Below, piece after piece: positions 1-7,957 of a DNA stretch of 19,789 nucleotides (position 1 is its first letter; every line of letters starts with the position of its first letter). Source of the DNA: Planctomycetota bacterium (lineage in GTDB: Bacteria > Planctomycetota > Planctomycetia > Pirellulales > Pirellulaceae); assembly GCA_019347795.1 (NCBI GenBank), contig JAHWKS010000002.1, positions 1 through 19,789 on the forward strand. The letters are read 5' to 3'. The notes below the pieces were generated by a model. The model saw only the letters and a program-made list of their open reading frames with translations. It was not told where the DNA came from and searched no databases. The position numbers and the translations under genes are program-made.

Positions 1-435
1 GTCCTGAGGGACAGCCAGTTGGTGAACGATGTCCTCCAGGCCGCGTTCGTGAAGACCATCGAGCACGGGCACACCACCCGCGAGGAATCCCGCAAAGCGT
101 GGCTGTTTCGGGTGGCGTACAACGAGGCTTTGGCCCTCCGCCGCCGGCAGGCCGTCGGCAAGAAGGCGGTGGGCCGGCTGGCGGAGGAGTGTCGTTTTCC
201 TGCCGCCGCGGCGGACGAGCCGTTGATCCGGCTCGAAACCGTCCAGGCGGTGCGGGTGGCGATTGATAAGCTGCCTGCGGAGCAGCGGCAGGTGGTGATG
301 ATGCGGATTTACGAGGAAAAGACCTTTGCTCAAATCGCGGAGCAGTTGAATATCCCGCTGGGGACCGCTTTGGGACGCATGCGGCTGGCGCTGGCGAAGC
401 TTCGCCAAGCGATGCCGGAACTCGATCAGTCATGA
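1..435 (+). CDS. ECF-type RNA polymerase sigma factor, 3' part (5' end outside window)
   Basis: The frame is open from base 1 and encodes 144 residues to a TGA at 433-435, so the start lies upstream. The first visible part resembles the end of sigma region 2, with a VLRDSQLVNDVLQ-like helix and an AWLFRVAYNEALALRRR stretch. Region 4 follows at about residues 80-140: VAIDKLPAEQRQVVMMRIYEEKTFAQIAEQLNIPLGT, a classic sigma70 region 4 helix-turn-helix, then RMRLALAKLRQ. It should direct RNA polymerase to a small set of promoters, probably in response to an envelope signal. The next gene starts inside its stop codon (ATGA at 432-435), so the two are translationally coupled, as sigma/anti-sigma pairs usually are. 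The family call is firm; the regulon is unknown. Confidence 0.88.
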   Translation, partial: VLRDSQLVNDVLQAAFVKTIEHGHTTREESRKAWLFRVAYNEALALRRRQAVGKKAVGRLAEECRFPAAAADEPLIRLETVQAVRVAIDKLPAEQRQVVMMRIYEEKTFAQIAEQLNIPLGTALGRMRLALAKLRQAMPELDQS

Positions 436-1070
436 ATTCATCTTCCTTCAACGACGCCGGCGCCGAAGACCAACTCCACTGGACGGCGTACCGATACACG
501 GCGGATGAGCTTGCCATCGACGAGCGCGAGGCGTTCGAGCTTCGTCTCGCCGATGACCAGTCCGCCCGTGAGGCGGTCGCCAAGGCCGTCGAGTTGCTAC
601 AAGCGACGCATTTCGTAGTCGCCGAGTCGCGAACCGTGGAGCGCTCCATGCGGTCAGAGCCCCACCGGATAAGTTGGTCAGGTTGGGTGGCGCTTGGCGC
701 CGCGGCGTGTCTGCTCGTCATCCTCGGATTGCAGCAGGGGGGCGTGATTCTCACGCCCGGCAACCCGCACGCCGACGTTTCGGACATCCGAGAGTCCGAT
801 CAGGGCCTCGCGATGGCGTGGACCCAGACGCGGCATCTGCTTTCGCAATTTGACGCACAAGACAGCGCGGCGGCGTTTGCGGACGAACTCGACGATCAAG
901 CGTTGACGGGGACGGTCGCTTCCGAAGATGAGGTTGCGGCGCCGACATGGATGCTTGCGGCGCTCGCCGGCATGGGGCAGGACAGCCAGCGCCCGGAGGA
1001 TTCGCTCGATAATGCCGCGCCCGCACAGCCGGAAGCTAGTCCCTCGCTTCCCGATCGGCAGGAGGGGTGA
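432..1070 (+). CDS. Single-pass membrane protein, probable anti-sigma factor
   Basis: 212 residues. The ATG at 432 overlaps the stop of the sigma factor gene. The N-terminal 80 residues are acidic and helical (ADELAIDEREAFELRLADD), as expected for a cytoplasmic sigma-binding domain. One hydrophobic segment lies at about residues 83-101 (WVALGAAACLLVILGL), and a low-complexity, acidic C-terminal part of about 110 residues would be periplasmic. The zinc-coordinating HxxxCxxC motif of the ZAS anti-sigma family is absent; the N-terminal part has no cysteine. The role as anti-sigma factor is inferred from position, topology and coupling, not from a recognisable domain. Its stop overlaps the next gene (TGATG at 1068-1072), extending the coupled cluster. 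Confidence 0.7.
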   Translation: MNSSSFNDAGAEDQLHWTAYRYTADELAIDEREAFELRLADDQSAREAVAKAVELLQATHFVVAESRTVERSMRSEPHRISWSGWVALGAAACLLVILGLQQGGVILTPGNPHADVSDIRESDQGLAMAWTQTRHLLSQFDAQDSAAAFADELDDQALTGTVASEDEVAAPTWMLAALAGMGQDSQRPEDSLDNAAPAQPEASPSLPDRQEG

Positions 1071-1738
1071 TGGCCGCCATGCGTGCAATTGCTTTAGTCA
1101 TCGCGCTGCTGATCGCCGTTCCCGCTTCGGCGGAGGACGCCGCAAGCGTCGATGCCGTTATCAAGTCGCCGGCCGTCGCTCAGAATCGCGACGCCAAGGG
1201 GAAGCGCGGCGACGCCTCGAAGGATGGAAAGAGCGACAGGTCGCCGCGTGAAAAGAAAGGCATGCCTCCGGGGGTGACCCCAGAGCGGGAAGCGGCGGCG
1301 ATGACGTTCGTGCGGCAGCATCATGCCGAGCTAGTGGATCTGCTGCGGTATCTCAAGGACCAGCAGCCCGCGGCCTACCGCCAGGCGATCCTCGATCTCT
1401 TCCGCGTCAGCGAGCGGCTCGCCCAAGCCCAGGAGCGAGATTACGATCGCTACGAATTGGAGTTGGCCCTCTGGAAAGCGGAATCGCGGATCGAGCTGCT
1501 CGCGGCGCGGTTGAAGATGGCCGGCCGCGATTCGCCTGAAGGCAAGATGCTGCTCCCGCAACTGAAGCGGCTGTTGGAAGAGCGGCATGACTTGCGGATG
1601 GAGCGATTGTCGCTGGATCGGCAGCGGACGCTCGAGCGGCTCGACCGGATCGAGAAGCAGCTTGAAACGATGGAAGCCAACCGCGCTCAGGCAATCAAGC
1701 GCGAACTGACCCGCCTGTCAGAACCCAACCCGAAGTAA
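1070..1738 (+). CDS. Exported coiled-coil protein of unknown function
   Basis: 222 residues from ATG 1070, with GGAGG at 1061-1065 and a stop-start overlap with the upstream gene. GTG 1067 and ATG 1079 are alternative starts. The N-terminus is a signal peptide (AIALVIALLIAVPASA, then ED), so the product is probably periplasmic. Residues 40-65 form a charged Lys/Arg/Asp linker. From about residue 75 to the end the protein is nearly all charged amphipathic helix (ALWKAESRIELLAARLK, LLEERHDLRMERLSL, RTLERLDRIEKQLETME), typical of a long coiled coil. No enzymatic motif is seen. Lying third in a sigma/anti-sigma cluster, it may be a periplasmic sensor or partner of the anti-sigma factor. That role is inference; the family was not recognised. 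Confidence 0.75.
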   Translation: MAAMRAIALVIALLIAVPASAEDAASVDAVIKSPAVAQNRDAKGKRGDASKDGKSDRSPREKKGMPPGVTPEREAAAMTFVRQHHAELVDLLRYLKDQQPAAYRQAILDLFRVSERLAQAQERDYDRYELELALWKAESRIELLAARLKMAGRDSPEGKMLLPQLKRLLEERHDLRMERLSLDRQRTLERLDRIEKQLETMEANRAQAIKRELTRLSEPNPK

Positions 1739-1786
1739 CCCCGCTTACAAGATCGACGTTTGTTCGTCACGACGCAGGAGGACCCT

Positions 1787-4483
1787 ATGCGACAAGGCCG
1801 TTTCCCCACACTCTTCGGCCTGGGCCTCGGGGCATTGCTGGCCGCGCCGACGGCTTGGGCCGATGAAAGCGGCAGCGGGCAAGGGAGCGACGTAATCGCT
1901 CCTGCCGATCAGCGCTACGCCCCCAGCGATGTGTCGGAAGAGCCGGATTTCCAACGCCACGTCGTCCCGCTCATGGGCCGCCTCGGCTGCAACGGCCGGG
2001 CCTGCCACGGCTCATTCCAGGGCAAGGGGGGCTTCCGCCTCTCGCTCTTTGGTTACGACTTCGAGGCCGATCACAAGGCCCTCACCGAAGAGGTCGGCGA
2101 TGAAGGCTCGGTCCGCGTCAATCGTGAGACGCCGGAAGAGAGTCTGATCATCGCCAAGCCCACCAATGAAGACATTCATGAAGGGGGCCAGCGCTACGAG
2201 AAAGGAAGCTGGGAGCATCACCTGCTTCGCCGCTGGATCGAGTCGGGCGCCGAGTTCAGCAAAGAGGAGATCACGCCGCTGGAGAGGCTGGAAATCACGC
2301 CTTCCGAGATCCAATTCCAAAAGGCCGGCCAGACCGTGCAGCTTCGCGCGGTGGCGGTGTGGAAGGACGGCACGAAGGAAGACGTCACGCCGCTGTGCCG
2401 CTTTCAGACGAACAACGAGCAGACGGCCACGGTGACCGAGTCGGGTTTGGTGACCGCCGTCGATCCCGGCGACACGCACGTGGTGGTGTTCTACGACAAC
2501 GGCGTGACGCCGATTCCAGTCATTCGCCCCGTGTCGAACCTGGCCGGAGACCAGTATCCCAAAGTCGCGGCGCCCACGCCGGTGGACGAACTGGTGATCG
2601 AGAAGCTTCGCAAGCTCGGCGTGGTCCCCTCGGAGATCGCCGGCGATGCGGAGTTCCTGCGGCGGGTGAAGCTCGATCTCACCGGCACGCTTCCCACCCC
2701 GGCCGAGGTGCAGAAGTTCCTCGCCGACGCCTCGCCCGACAAGCGAGCCAGGAAGATCGACGAGCTGCTGGAGTCCCCCGCCTACGCCGCTTGGTGGACC
2801 ACCAAACTGTGCGACTTCACCGGCAACAACGACAATGAGTTGCGGAACACCGGCCCGGTACGCGGCCGGCCGAGCCAGGACTGGTTCGACTGGATCTACG
2901 CCCGCGTGGCCGAGAATGTTCCCTACGACGAGTTGATGGAAGGCATCGTCCTGGGGCAAAGCCGCAATCCCGGCGAGTCGTATCGCGAATACTGCGAGAC
3001 GATGAGCGACATCTACCGCGGCGAAGGCGAATTCGCCGATCGCGAGTCCATGCCGTTCTACTGGGCGCGGAACAACATCCGCCAGACGGAAGATAAGGCG
3101 ATCGCCTTCGCCTATTCCTTCATGGGCATCCGCATCCAGTGCGCCCAGTGCCACAAGCATCCTTTCGACCAGTGGACGAAGGACGACTTCGACCAGTTCA
3201 CGGGCTTCTTCAGCCGCATCTCGCCCAGCCGCGGCCCCAGCCCCGAATCGCGCGACGAGTATGACGATATGCTCAAGAAGCTCGGCGTAAAGGGCCAGCG
3301 CGGCAACCAGTTGCAGCGGGCCTTGCCCGATTTGCTCAAGAAAGGCGAGACGGTGCCCTTCCCCGAAATCTACGCGATGGCGCCGCGCCGCGGCGGCAAC
3401 AATCGCCGCAATCGGAACGCTCCCGCGGATACGGCAAAGCTGCTCGGCGAGCCGGAGGCGATCAACCTCAACGAGCACGCCGACGCCCGCAAGCCGCTGA
3501 TGGACTGGCTCCGCCGCGAGGACAATCCGTTCTTCGCCAAGGCGTTCGTGAACCGCGTGTGGGCCAATTACTTCAACGTCGGCATTGTTGAGCCGCCGGA
3601 TGATTTGAGCCTGGCCAACCCGCCGAGTAATGCGGCCCTGCTGGACCACCTGGCCCGCGGCTTCATCGAGAGCGGCTTCGACATGAAGTGGGTGCATCGC
3701 GAGATCTTGGGCAGCGACGCGTATCAGCGAAGCTGGGTCGCCAACGACACCAACGCCTCGGACGTGCGGAACTTCAGCCACGCCGTCCCGCGGCGCCTGC
3801 CTGCCGAAGCGGTCTACGACGCCGTGGTGCAGGCCACCGCCTCGGACAGCGTCGTGGAACAGATGCAGACCGATCTGGAGGACCGCGCCGTCGCCATGGC
3901 CGGCGCCGGTCCGCGGAACAACAACAACGGCGCCAACTTCGCCTTGAGCGTGTTCGGCCGGTCGATTCGCGAGAGCAATTGCGACTGCGACCGCTCCATG
4001 GAGCCGAGCCTGCTTCAGACGGTGTTCCTGCAGAACGATCGCGACGTGCTGACGATGATCGACCGCCGCGACGGCTGGGTCACCCAAGTCGCCCGCGAGT
4101 CGGGCGGGCGGAATCCAGCCGCCGCCGATGAGCGGCCCGCCAACTACGAACGGCAAGTCGTCGCGCTGGAGCGTCGCCTCCGCCAACTCAAGAAAGCGAG
4201 CAATGACGATGCCGCCGGGCGGATCGAAACTCGCCTCGCGCAGCTCAAGAGGCGCTTCGGCGGCGATCGGCCGGAGAAGGCGGCAAGCAACCTTGGCTCG
4301 AGCGGCTTTGAGCCGAAGAGCGTTGTCGAGCAGGCGTACCTGCGGACCGTGAGCCGGTATCCCCGCGAGGACGAGCTGGCCCGCTCGACTGAATACCTCA
4401 CGTCCTACGAGGATCCGCTCGACGGCGTCCGCGGCCTGCTATGGGCGCTGATCAACACGAAAGAGTTCATTGTCAATCATTAG
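1787..4483 (+). CDS. Exported planctomycete haem-motif/Big2/DUF1549/DUF1553 protein
   Basis: 898 residues from ATG 1787, preceded by a strong AGGAGGA at 1776-1782; an in-frame TTG at 1760 is less likely. A signal peptide ends near PTAWA|DE (residue 25). Around residues 55-100 is the planctomycete cytochrome-like domain, with C68-NGRA-C73-H74 as a spaced haem-type motif. Residues 165-245 look like a bacterial Ig-like Big2 domain (AVWKDGTKEDVTPL, ESGLVTAVDPGDTHV). DUF1549 runs from about 263 to 470 and contains a canonical CAQCH haem motif at 452-456. DUF1553 covers roughly 570 to the end, with FVNRVWANYFNVGIV. A charged helical insert precedes the C-terminus. DUF1549/DUF1553 proteins pair with DUF1501 proteins in Planctomycetes, as here. 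They are thought to act in the periplasm, perhaps on polysaccharides, but the reaction is unknown. Confidence 0.92.
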   Translation: MRQGRFPTLFGLGLGALLAAPTAWADESGSGQGSDVIAPADQRYAPSDVSEEPDFQRHVVPLMGRLGCNGRACHGSFQGKGGFRLSLFGYDFEADHKALTEEVGDEGSVRVNRETPEESLIIAKPTNEDIHEGGQRYEKGSWEHHLLRRWIESGAEFSKEEITPLERLEITPSEIQFQKAGQTVQLRAVAVWKDGTKEDVTPLCRFQTNNEQTATVTESGLVTAVDPGDTHVVVFYDNGVTPIPVIRPVSNLAGDQYPKVAAPTPVDELVIEKLRKLGVVPSEIAGDAEFLRRVKLDLTGTLPTPAEVQKFLADASPDKRARKIDELLESPAYAAWWTTKLCDFTGNNDNELRNTGPVRGRPSQDWFDWIYARVAENVPYDELMEGIVLGQSRNPGESYREYCETMSDIYRGEGEFADRESMPFYWARNNIRQTEDKAIAFAYSFMGIRIQCAQCHKHPFDQWTKDDFDQFTGFFSRISPSRGPSPESRDEYDDMLKKLGVKGQRGNQLQRALPDLLKKGETVPFPEIYAMAPRRGGNNRRNRNAPADTAKLLGEPEAINLNEHADARKPLMDWLRREDNPFFAKAFVNRVWANYFNVGIVEPPDDLSLANPPSNAALLDHLARGFIESGFDMKWVHREILGSDAYQRSWVANDTNASDVRNFSHAVPRRLPAEAVYDAVVQATASDSVVEQMQTDLEDRAVAMAGAGPRNNNNGANFALSVFGRSIRESNCDCDRSMEPSLLQTVFLQNDRDVLTMIDRRDGWVTQVARESGGRNPAAADERPANYERQVVALERRLRQLKKASNDDAAGRIETRLAQLKRRFGGDRPEKAASNLGSSGFEPKSVVEQAYLRTVSRYPREDELARSTEYLTSYEDPLDGVRGLLWALINTKEFIVNH

Positions 4484-4522
4484 GTCATTCGCTTCGGCCA
4501 GCGACTGGCGTGCTGCCTGCTG

Positions 4523-4537
4523 CCGGGCGCGGCCCGG
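4523..4537. other. Short GC hairpin in the DUF1553-DUF1501 gap
   Basis: In the 105-bp gap there is a 6-bp perfect stem CCGGGC / GCCCGG with a 3-base loop. No T-tract follows, so it is a poor rho-independent terminator. It could influence mRNA stability or read-through between the two genes, or be chance in GC-rich DNA. Confidence 0.3.
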
Positions 4538-4588
4538 GAGCGCGATTCGACCCGAGACACCCTTCCCCAATCAGCAAAAGGATTCCCC

Positions 4589-5890
4589 ATGTCGAGTTTC
4601 CGAACTTGTGACGGTGTGGCGCGGCGCGATTTTCTGAAGGTCGGCTTCCTGGCCGGCGCCGGCCTGTCGCTCTCCGGCTACCTGCGGCTGGCGGAAGCCG
4701 GCGAAGTGCGGCAAGGCGCCGCCGACGCCGGCATCTTCATCAACCTGCAGGGCGGGCCGTCCCACATGGACACCTTCGACCTCAAGCCGGACGCCCCGGC
4801 CGAATATCGCGGGACGTTCAACCCCATCAAGACGAACGTGCCGGGGATCGAGATCTCCGAGCACCTGCCCAAGCTGGCCCGGTGCGCCGACAAGTACGCC
4901 ATCCTCCGCGGCGTGACGCACACGCTCGGCGCCCATCAACTGGGAACTGAGTACGTGAACACGGGCAATCGCCCGCTGCCGTCGCTGGAGTATCCCGGCT
5001 ACGGCGCGGTGGTCACCAAGGAGAAGGCGGCGTCCGTGGATTTGCCTCCTTTTGTGGCGATCCCCAACAGCAATCAGCGAGGCGGCTTCCTCGGCGTGCA
5101 GTACGCTCCGCTGAACACCGCCGCCACGCCGCGGCCGGGCGTTCCCTTCAGCGTTCGCGGCATCGCCCTGGGGAACGGCCTGACGGTGGCGGAAGTCGAG
5201 AAGCGGCAGAGCCTGCTGCGGGACCTCGACACTACCTTCGCCGGTTTCGAGAACAATCAACTGCTGGACGGCCTGGATCGATTCTCGCAGCAGGCGTACT
5301 CGATCATCACGTCGAAGCGGGCCCGGGACGCATTCGACATCAGCCAGGAGTCGCCGGCCTTCGCCAAGCCGTTCGGCGAGGACGCCTTCGGCATGAGCTG
5401 CCTGTTGGCCGCGCGGCTGGTCGAGTCGGGCGTGAAGTTTGTCACCATCTCGCTCGGCGGGTGGGACACGCACCAAGACAACTTCACCCGGCTCAAGACC
5501 AACCTGCTGCCGAAGCTGGACGAGGGCTTGGCGGCCCTCTTCGGCGGCCTGGAGCAGAAGGGCCTGCTCGGCAAGACGGCGGTGTTTGTGACCGGCGAGT
5601 TCGGCCGTACCCCGAAGATCAACAGCCGCAGCGCCGAAGGTGGCCGCGACCACTATCCTCGCTGCATGTTCATGTTGATGGCCGGCGGCGGCGTGCGCGG
5701 CGGCCAGGTGCTGGGCGAAAGCGACGAGACGGCCTCCGCCCCGAAGAACGAAGGCTATTCGCCCGACGACGTGGCGGCCTCGTTCTACCACAACCTTGGC
5801 ATCGACCACACGATGGAGTACCACAGCGACACGGGCCGCCCGATCACGATCGTCCGCGACGGCACGGTAATCCGCCCGCTGTTCGCGTAG
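4589..5890 (+). CDS. DUF1501 family protein, Tat-exported
   Basis: 433 residues from ATG 4589, with AAAGGA six bases upstream. The N-terminus has a twin-arginine motif (ARRDFLK, residues 11-17) followed by a hydrophobic stretch (VGFLAGAGLSLSGYL), so it should be folded in the cytoplasm and exported by Tat. The rest matches DUF1501, which is related to the alkaline phosphatase/sulfatase superfamily. Visible landmarks are LQGGPSHMDTFDLKP near residue 52, GGWDTHQDNF near 290, TGEFGRTPKIN near 335 and GGRDHYPRC near 350. The His, Asp and Glu residues in these motifs are candidates for metal or substrate binding. It directly follows its usual DUF1549/DUF1553 partner, supporting a joint envelope function. 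The substrate is not known. Confidence 0.93.
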   Translation: MSSFRTCDGVARRDFLKVGFLAGAGLSLSGYLRLAEAGEVRQGAADAGIFINLQGGPSHMDTFDLKPDAPAEYRGTFNPIKTNVPGIEISEHLPKLARCADKYAILRGVTHTLGAHQLGTEYVNTGNRPLPSLEYPGYGAVVTKEKAASVDLPPFVAIPNSNQRGGFLGVQYAPLNTAATPRPGVPFSVRGIALGNGLTVAEVEKRQSLLRDLDTTFAGFENNQLLDGLDRFSQQAYSIITSKRARDAFDISQESPAFAKPFGEDAFGMSCLLAARLVESGVKFVTISLGGWDTHQDNFTRLKTNLLPKLDEGLAALFGGLEQKGLLGKTAVFVTGEFGRTPKINSRSAEGGRDHYPRCMFMLMAGGGVRGGQVLGESDETASAPKNEGYSPDDVAASFYHNLGIDHTMEYHSDTGRPITIVRDGTVIRPLFA

Positions 5891-5944
5891 TGCATTGTTG
5901 CGACACTCAGCCGCGAGCGTCCGGTTCTCCACGGCATGGGTGAC

Positions 5945-6026
5945 GGGTGGCTGGAGGCGGAGCGGAGCGACGCCCCAGCAACAGATTCGGATATCGCTGG
6001 GGCGTCGCTCCGCTCCGCCGCCACCC
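5945..6026. repeat. Perfect 24-bp inverted repeat (REP/MITE-like hairpin)
   Basis: Arms at 5956-5979 and 5996-6019 are exact reverse complements over 24 bp, separated by 16 bases. The pairing resumes after a short bulge with GGGTGGC (5945-5951) and GCCACCC (6020-6026). It lies in the 256-bp gene-free stretch between the DUF1501 gene and the LTxxQ gene; nothing else was recognised there apart from the RBS of the next gene. No T-run follows, so it is not a standard terminator. Its length, perfection and intergenic position suggest a dispersed palindromic repeat, but only one copy is in this window. Confidence 0.7.
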
Positions 6027-6146
6027 TTGAGATCTGTTCAAAGTGTCCTCAGCGCGCAGGACGGGCGCTCACTCGGTTCTATGTCTGCCGGTTCGGCTGC
6101 GAGGGAGCTTGCCGCGCCGGTCCCCACACTCTCAGGAGTCCGTTCT

Positions 6147-6683
6147 ATGAAGCGCTTGTTCGAATCGTTGGTGGTGTTGTCACTCGTTGCCCTCATCGCC
6201 GCCCCGGCCTGGGCGGAGGATAAAGAGGAGAAGAAGGCAGCCAGGAAGAAGGGCAAAAAGGGTCGTCAGGCTCAGGTGATCGCCGGCCCGCTTGCGGCCC
6301 AACTCGAGAAGGCGAACCTGACGGAAGAGCAGAAGAAGCAGATCGCGGAAATCAAGGAGAAGTATACGGCCAAGGTGGCCGAGTGTCGGCAGGCGGTTAG
6401 CGCGGTGTTGACCAGGGAAATCCGCCAGGCCCGCGCAGCCGCGATGAAGCAAGCCCGCGAGGAAGGCAAGAAGGGCGCCGAGCTGAAGGCCGCCGTCGCC
6501 GCCGCCGTGGAGCTCAGCGCCGAGCAGAAGAAAGCTTTGGAAGACGCTCAGGCCAAGATGCAAGAGGTCCAGAAGTCGCTCCGGGGCGAGGTGCTCGCCG
6601 TGCTGACGGACGAGCAGAAGAAAGCGCTGGGCCTGGACAAGCCCGCCCGCGGCGGCAAGAAGAAGGACAAGACGGACGCCTAG
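6147..6683 (+). CDS. Small exported Lys/Ala-rich protein with three LTxxQ-like motifs
   Basis: 178 residues from ATG 6147, with AGGAG at 6134-6138. The frame is open further upstream to 5895, but that stretch runs through the hairpin repeat and has no protein-like character. A signal peptide ends at AAPAWA|ED. The mature protein is helical and very rich in Lys, Glu and Ala. It contains LTEEQKKQI, LSAEQKKAL and LTDEQKKAL, which match the LTxxQ motif of the Spy/CpxP family of periplasmic chaperones and metal-stress sensors. This suggests a Spy-like helical periplasmic protein, though the ends are strongly basic (KKAARKKGKKGRQ and GGKKKDKTDA), which is not typical. No enzymatic residues are seen. 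Function is inferred only from the motif and location. Confidence 0.75.
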   Translation: MKRLFESLVVLSLVALIAAPAWAEDKEEKKAARKKGKKGRQAQVIAGPLAAQLEKANLTEEQKKQIAEIKEKYTAKVAECRQAVSAVLTREIRQARAAAMKQAREEGKKGAELKAAVAAAVELSAEQKKALEDAQAKMQEVQKSLRGEVLAVLTDEQKKALGLDKPARGGKKKDKTDA

Positions 6684-6716
6684 TTTCGCGCGCTCAATCG
6701 TGCGCCGCCGTGATGA

Positions 6717-6762
6717 CCGATCGAAGGTCGAAGGCTCCGCGCCTCGGCCTTCTTTTGATCGG
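6717..6762 (+). terminator. Possible terminator after the LTxxQ gene
   Basis: In the 131-bp gap between convergent genes, GAAGGC (6730-6735) pairs with GCCTTC (6747-6752) over an 11-base loop, followed by TTTT. An outer stem CCGATC / GATCGG (6717-6722, 6757-6762) encloses it. The T-run is short, so the call is tentative. Confidence 0.4.
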
Positions 6763-6814
6763 CGCATCGCCTCCGCCGCTGTAAAATACGCGGCATCATG
6801 AACGTTGCGCCGCG

Positions 6815-7720
6815 TTACTTGGCGGCTGCGACAAGGTCGGCGATCGTCTGCTCCCACTGAGAACGGCCGCCGAAGGTCATCCCCAGAGCGCGGAGCTTGC
6901 CGGTCTCGATCTGGTTCTTGGGCGACGTTTGCCGGCCGTGGATCGTCGCGCCGGAGCCGGAGAGTTCTTTGGCTCGATGAGCGACGTCCCACTCGGATAC
7001 GTAGAGGTCGTAGCAGTTGAACGCCTGGCCGGCGATCTGGTCCACGGGGGCGTCCAGCAGCAGCCGGGCGGCCTTCGCGACGTCGGCGGCGTGCACTTCT
7101 TTCCCGCCGCGCTCGCATGTGACGGTTTCGCCGCGAGCTACGGGGCCCACGAGGCCGAACCACTTGCTCTCGTGGATCGGGTGATCCGGGCCGTACACTC
7201 CGGTCGGACGCAGGGCGCAGATCGGGTAGCCTTGCCCCAAGCCGTAACTGTGGACGAACTTCTCGATGGCCCCCTTATGGGCGCCGTAGTGGCTCTTGGG
7301 CCACAGCGGATGCGTTTCATCGAGCGGACGATCATCAAGGATCACGTCGTGCACGGCGCACGTGGAGATGAACACAATCCGTCCCACGCCCGCGGTCCGA
7401 GCCGCTTCGATCAGCCGCAGCGTTCCCAGGACGTTCGTCTCGACGAAACCGAGAATCTCTCCCTCGGCGCCCATGAAGCCGGCGCCGGCCCGCGCGAGCG
7501 CCCCATGCACCACGGCATCGCAACCGGCCACGAGGTCGCGCGAAGCAGCATCGCTCCCGAGCTCCCCTTCCAGCCACTCGACGCGGTCCCGCACGTCCTC
7601 CATGCCGCCGAGATCGCTCCCGGCCCGCCTCCAGCAGCGCAGCTTGTGATCGTGACGAAGCAACTCGCGCACCAGGTATCGTCCGATAAACCCGGTGGCG
7701 CCCGTGACGGCGATTTGCAT
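6815..7720 (-). CDS. NAD(P)-dependent epimerase/dehydratase, extended SDR family
   Basis: 301 residues, read on the minus strand from ATG at 7720 to a TAA at 6815-6817. The frame stays open far upstream across the fadA gene, but homology-like sequence begins only at MQIAVTGATGFIG. The Rossmann motif GATGFIG is at residues 7-13, the hydrophobic strand GRIVFIST ends at 120, and the catalytic pair is Y145 and K149 (YGAHK). RPTGVYGP and the C-terminal half resemble substrate-binding parts of nucleotide-sugar epimerases and related reductases. The WRRAG after the second strand hints at NADP rather than NAD. No good Shine-Dalgarno is visible before the start. It is divergent from fadA. The substrate cannot be read from the sequence. 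Confidence 0.88.
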   Translation of the reverse strand: MQIAVTGATGFIGRYLVRELLRHDHKLRCWRRAGSDLGGMEDVRDRVEWLEGELGSDAASRDLVAGCDAVVHGALARAGAGFMGAEGEILGFVETNVLGTLRLIEAARTAGVGRIVFISTCAVHDVILDDRPLDETHPLWPKSHYGAHKGAIEKFVHSYGLGQGYPICALRPTGVYGPDHPIHESKWFGLVGPVARGETVTCERGGKEVHAADVAKAARLLLDAPVDQIAGQAFNCYDLYVSEWDVAHRAKELSGSGATIHGRQTSPKNQIETGKLRALGMTFGGRSQWEQTIADLVAAAK

Positions 7721-7778
7721 GGCATGCTCGCGGGGAGAGAGAATCACCGAAGTGGCAACACGAGTGAAACTGATGAAA

Positions 7779-7807
7779 TATGTACGTAAGTACATGTTCA
7801 ACGTCAA
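7779..7807 (-). promoter_or_regulatory. Candidate promoter with palindromic operator between epimerase and fadA genes
   Basis: A palindrome ATGTAC-GTAA-GTACAT occupies 7780-7795 in the 237-bp divergent gap. On the minus strand, TTGACG (7802-7807) lies 17 bases upstream of TACATA (7779-7784), a fair -35 and a weak -10. The palindrome would therefore overlap the promoter core, as a repressor site would. The start codon of the epimerase gene lies about 60 bases downstream. No convincing promoter was found on the + strand for fadA. Confidence 0.4.
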
Positions 7808-7957
7808 GCCCCTGGGGAGAATTTTTTGCGCCAAGGGATAGAATGGATCAGCCTCGGTTCGGCGCCCGGAGCCGATGTTCGGGTTTCTGAGATCCGAGAA
7901 CCGGACGCTAACGCGTCGCGGCTGATCTTTCATTTGACTCTTCCACCGGACATTCCC

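Noticed and set aside
2012..4186. 724-codon open frame on the minus strand inside the DUF1549/DUF1553 gene
   Set aside because: It is antisense to a clearly real gene, has no recognisable domain, and is low-complexity Ala/Gly/Arg/Val-rich, as expected for a GC-rich shadow frame.
4571..5932. 453-codon minus-strand frame opposite the DUF1501 gene
   Set aside because: Antisense to a recognised gene with no domain of its own.
5895..6146. N-terminal extension of the LTxxQ gene
   Set aside because: It runs through the 24-bp hairpin; ATG 6147 has a good RBS and starts a signal peptide.
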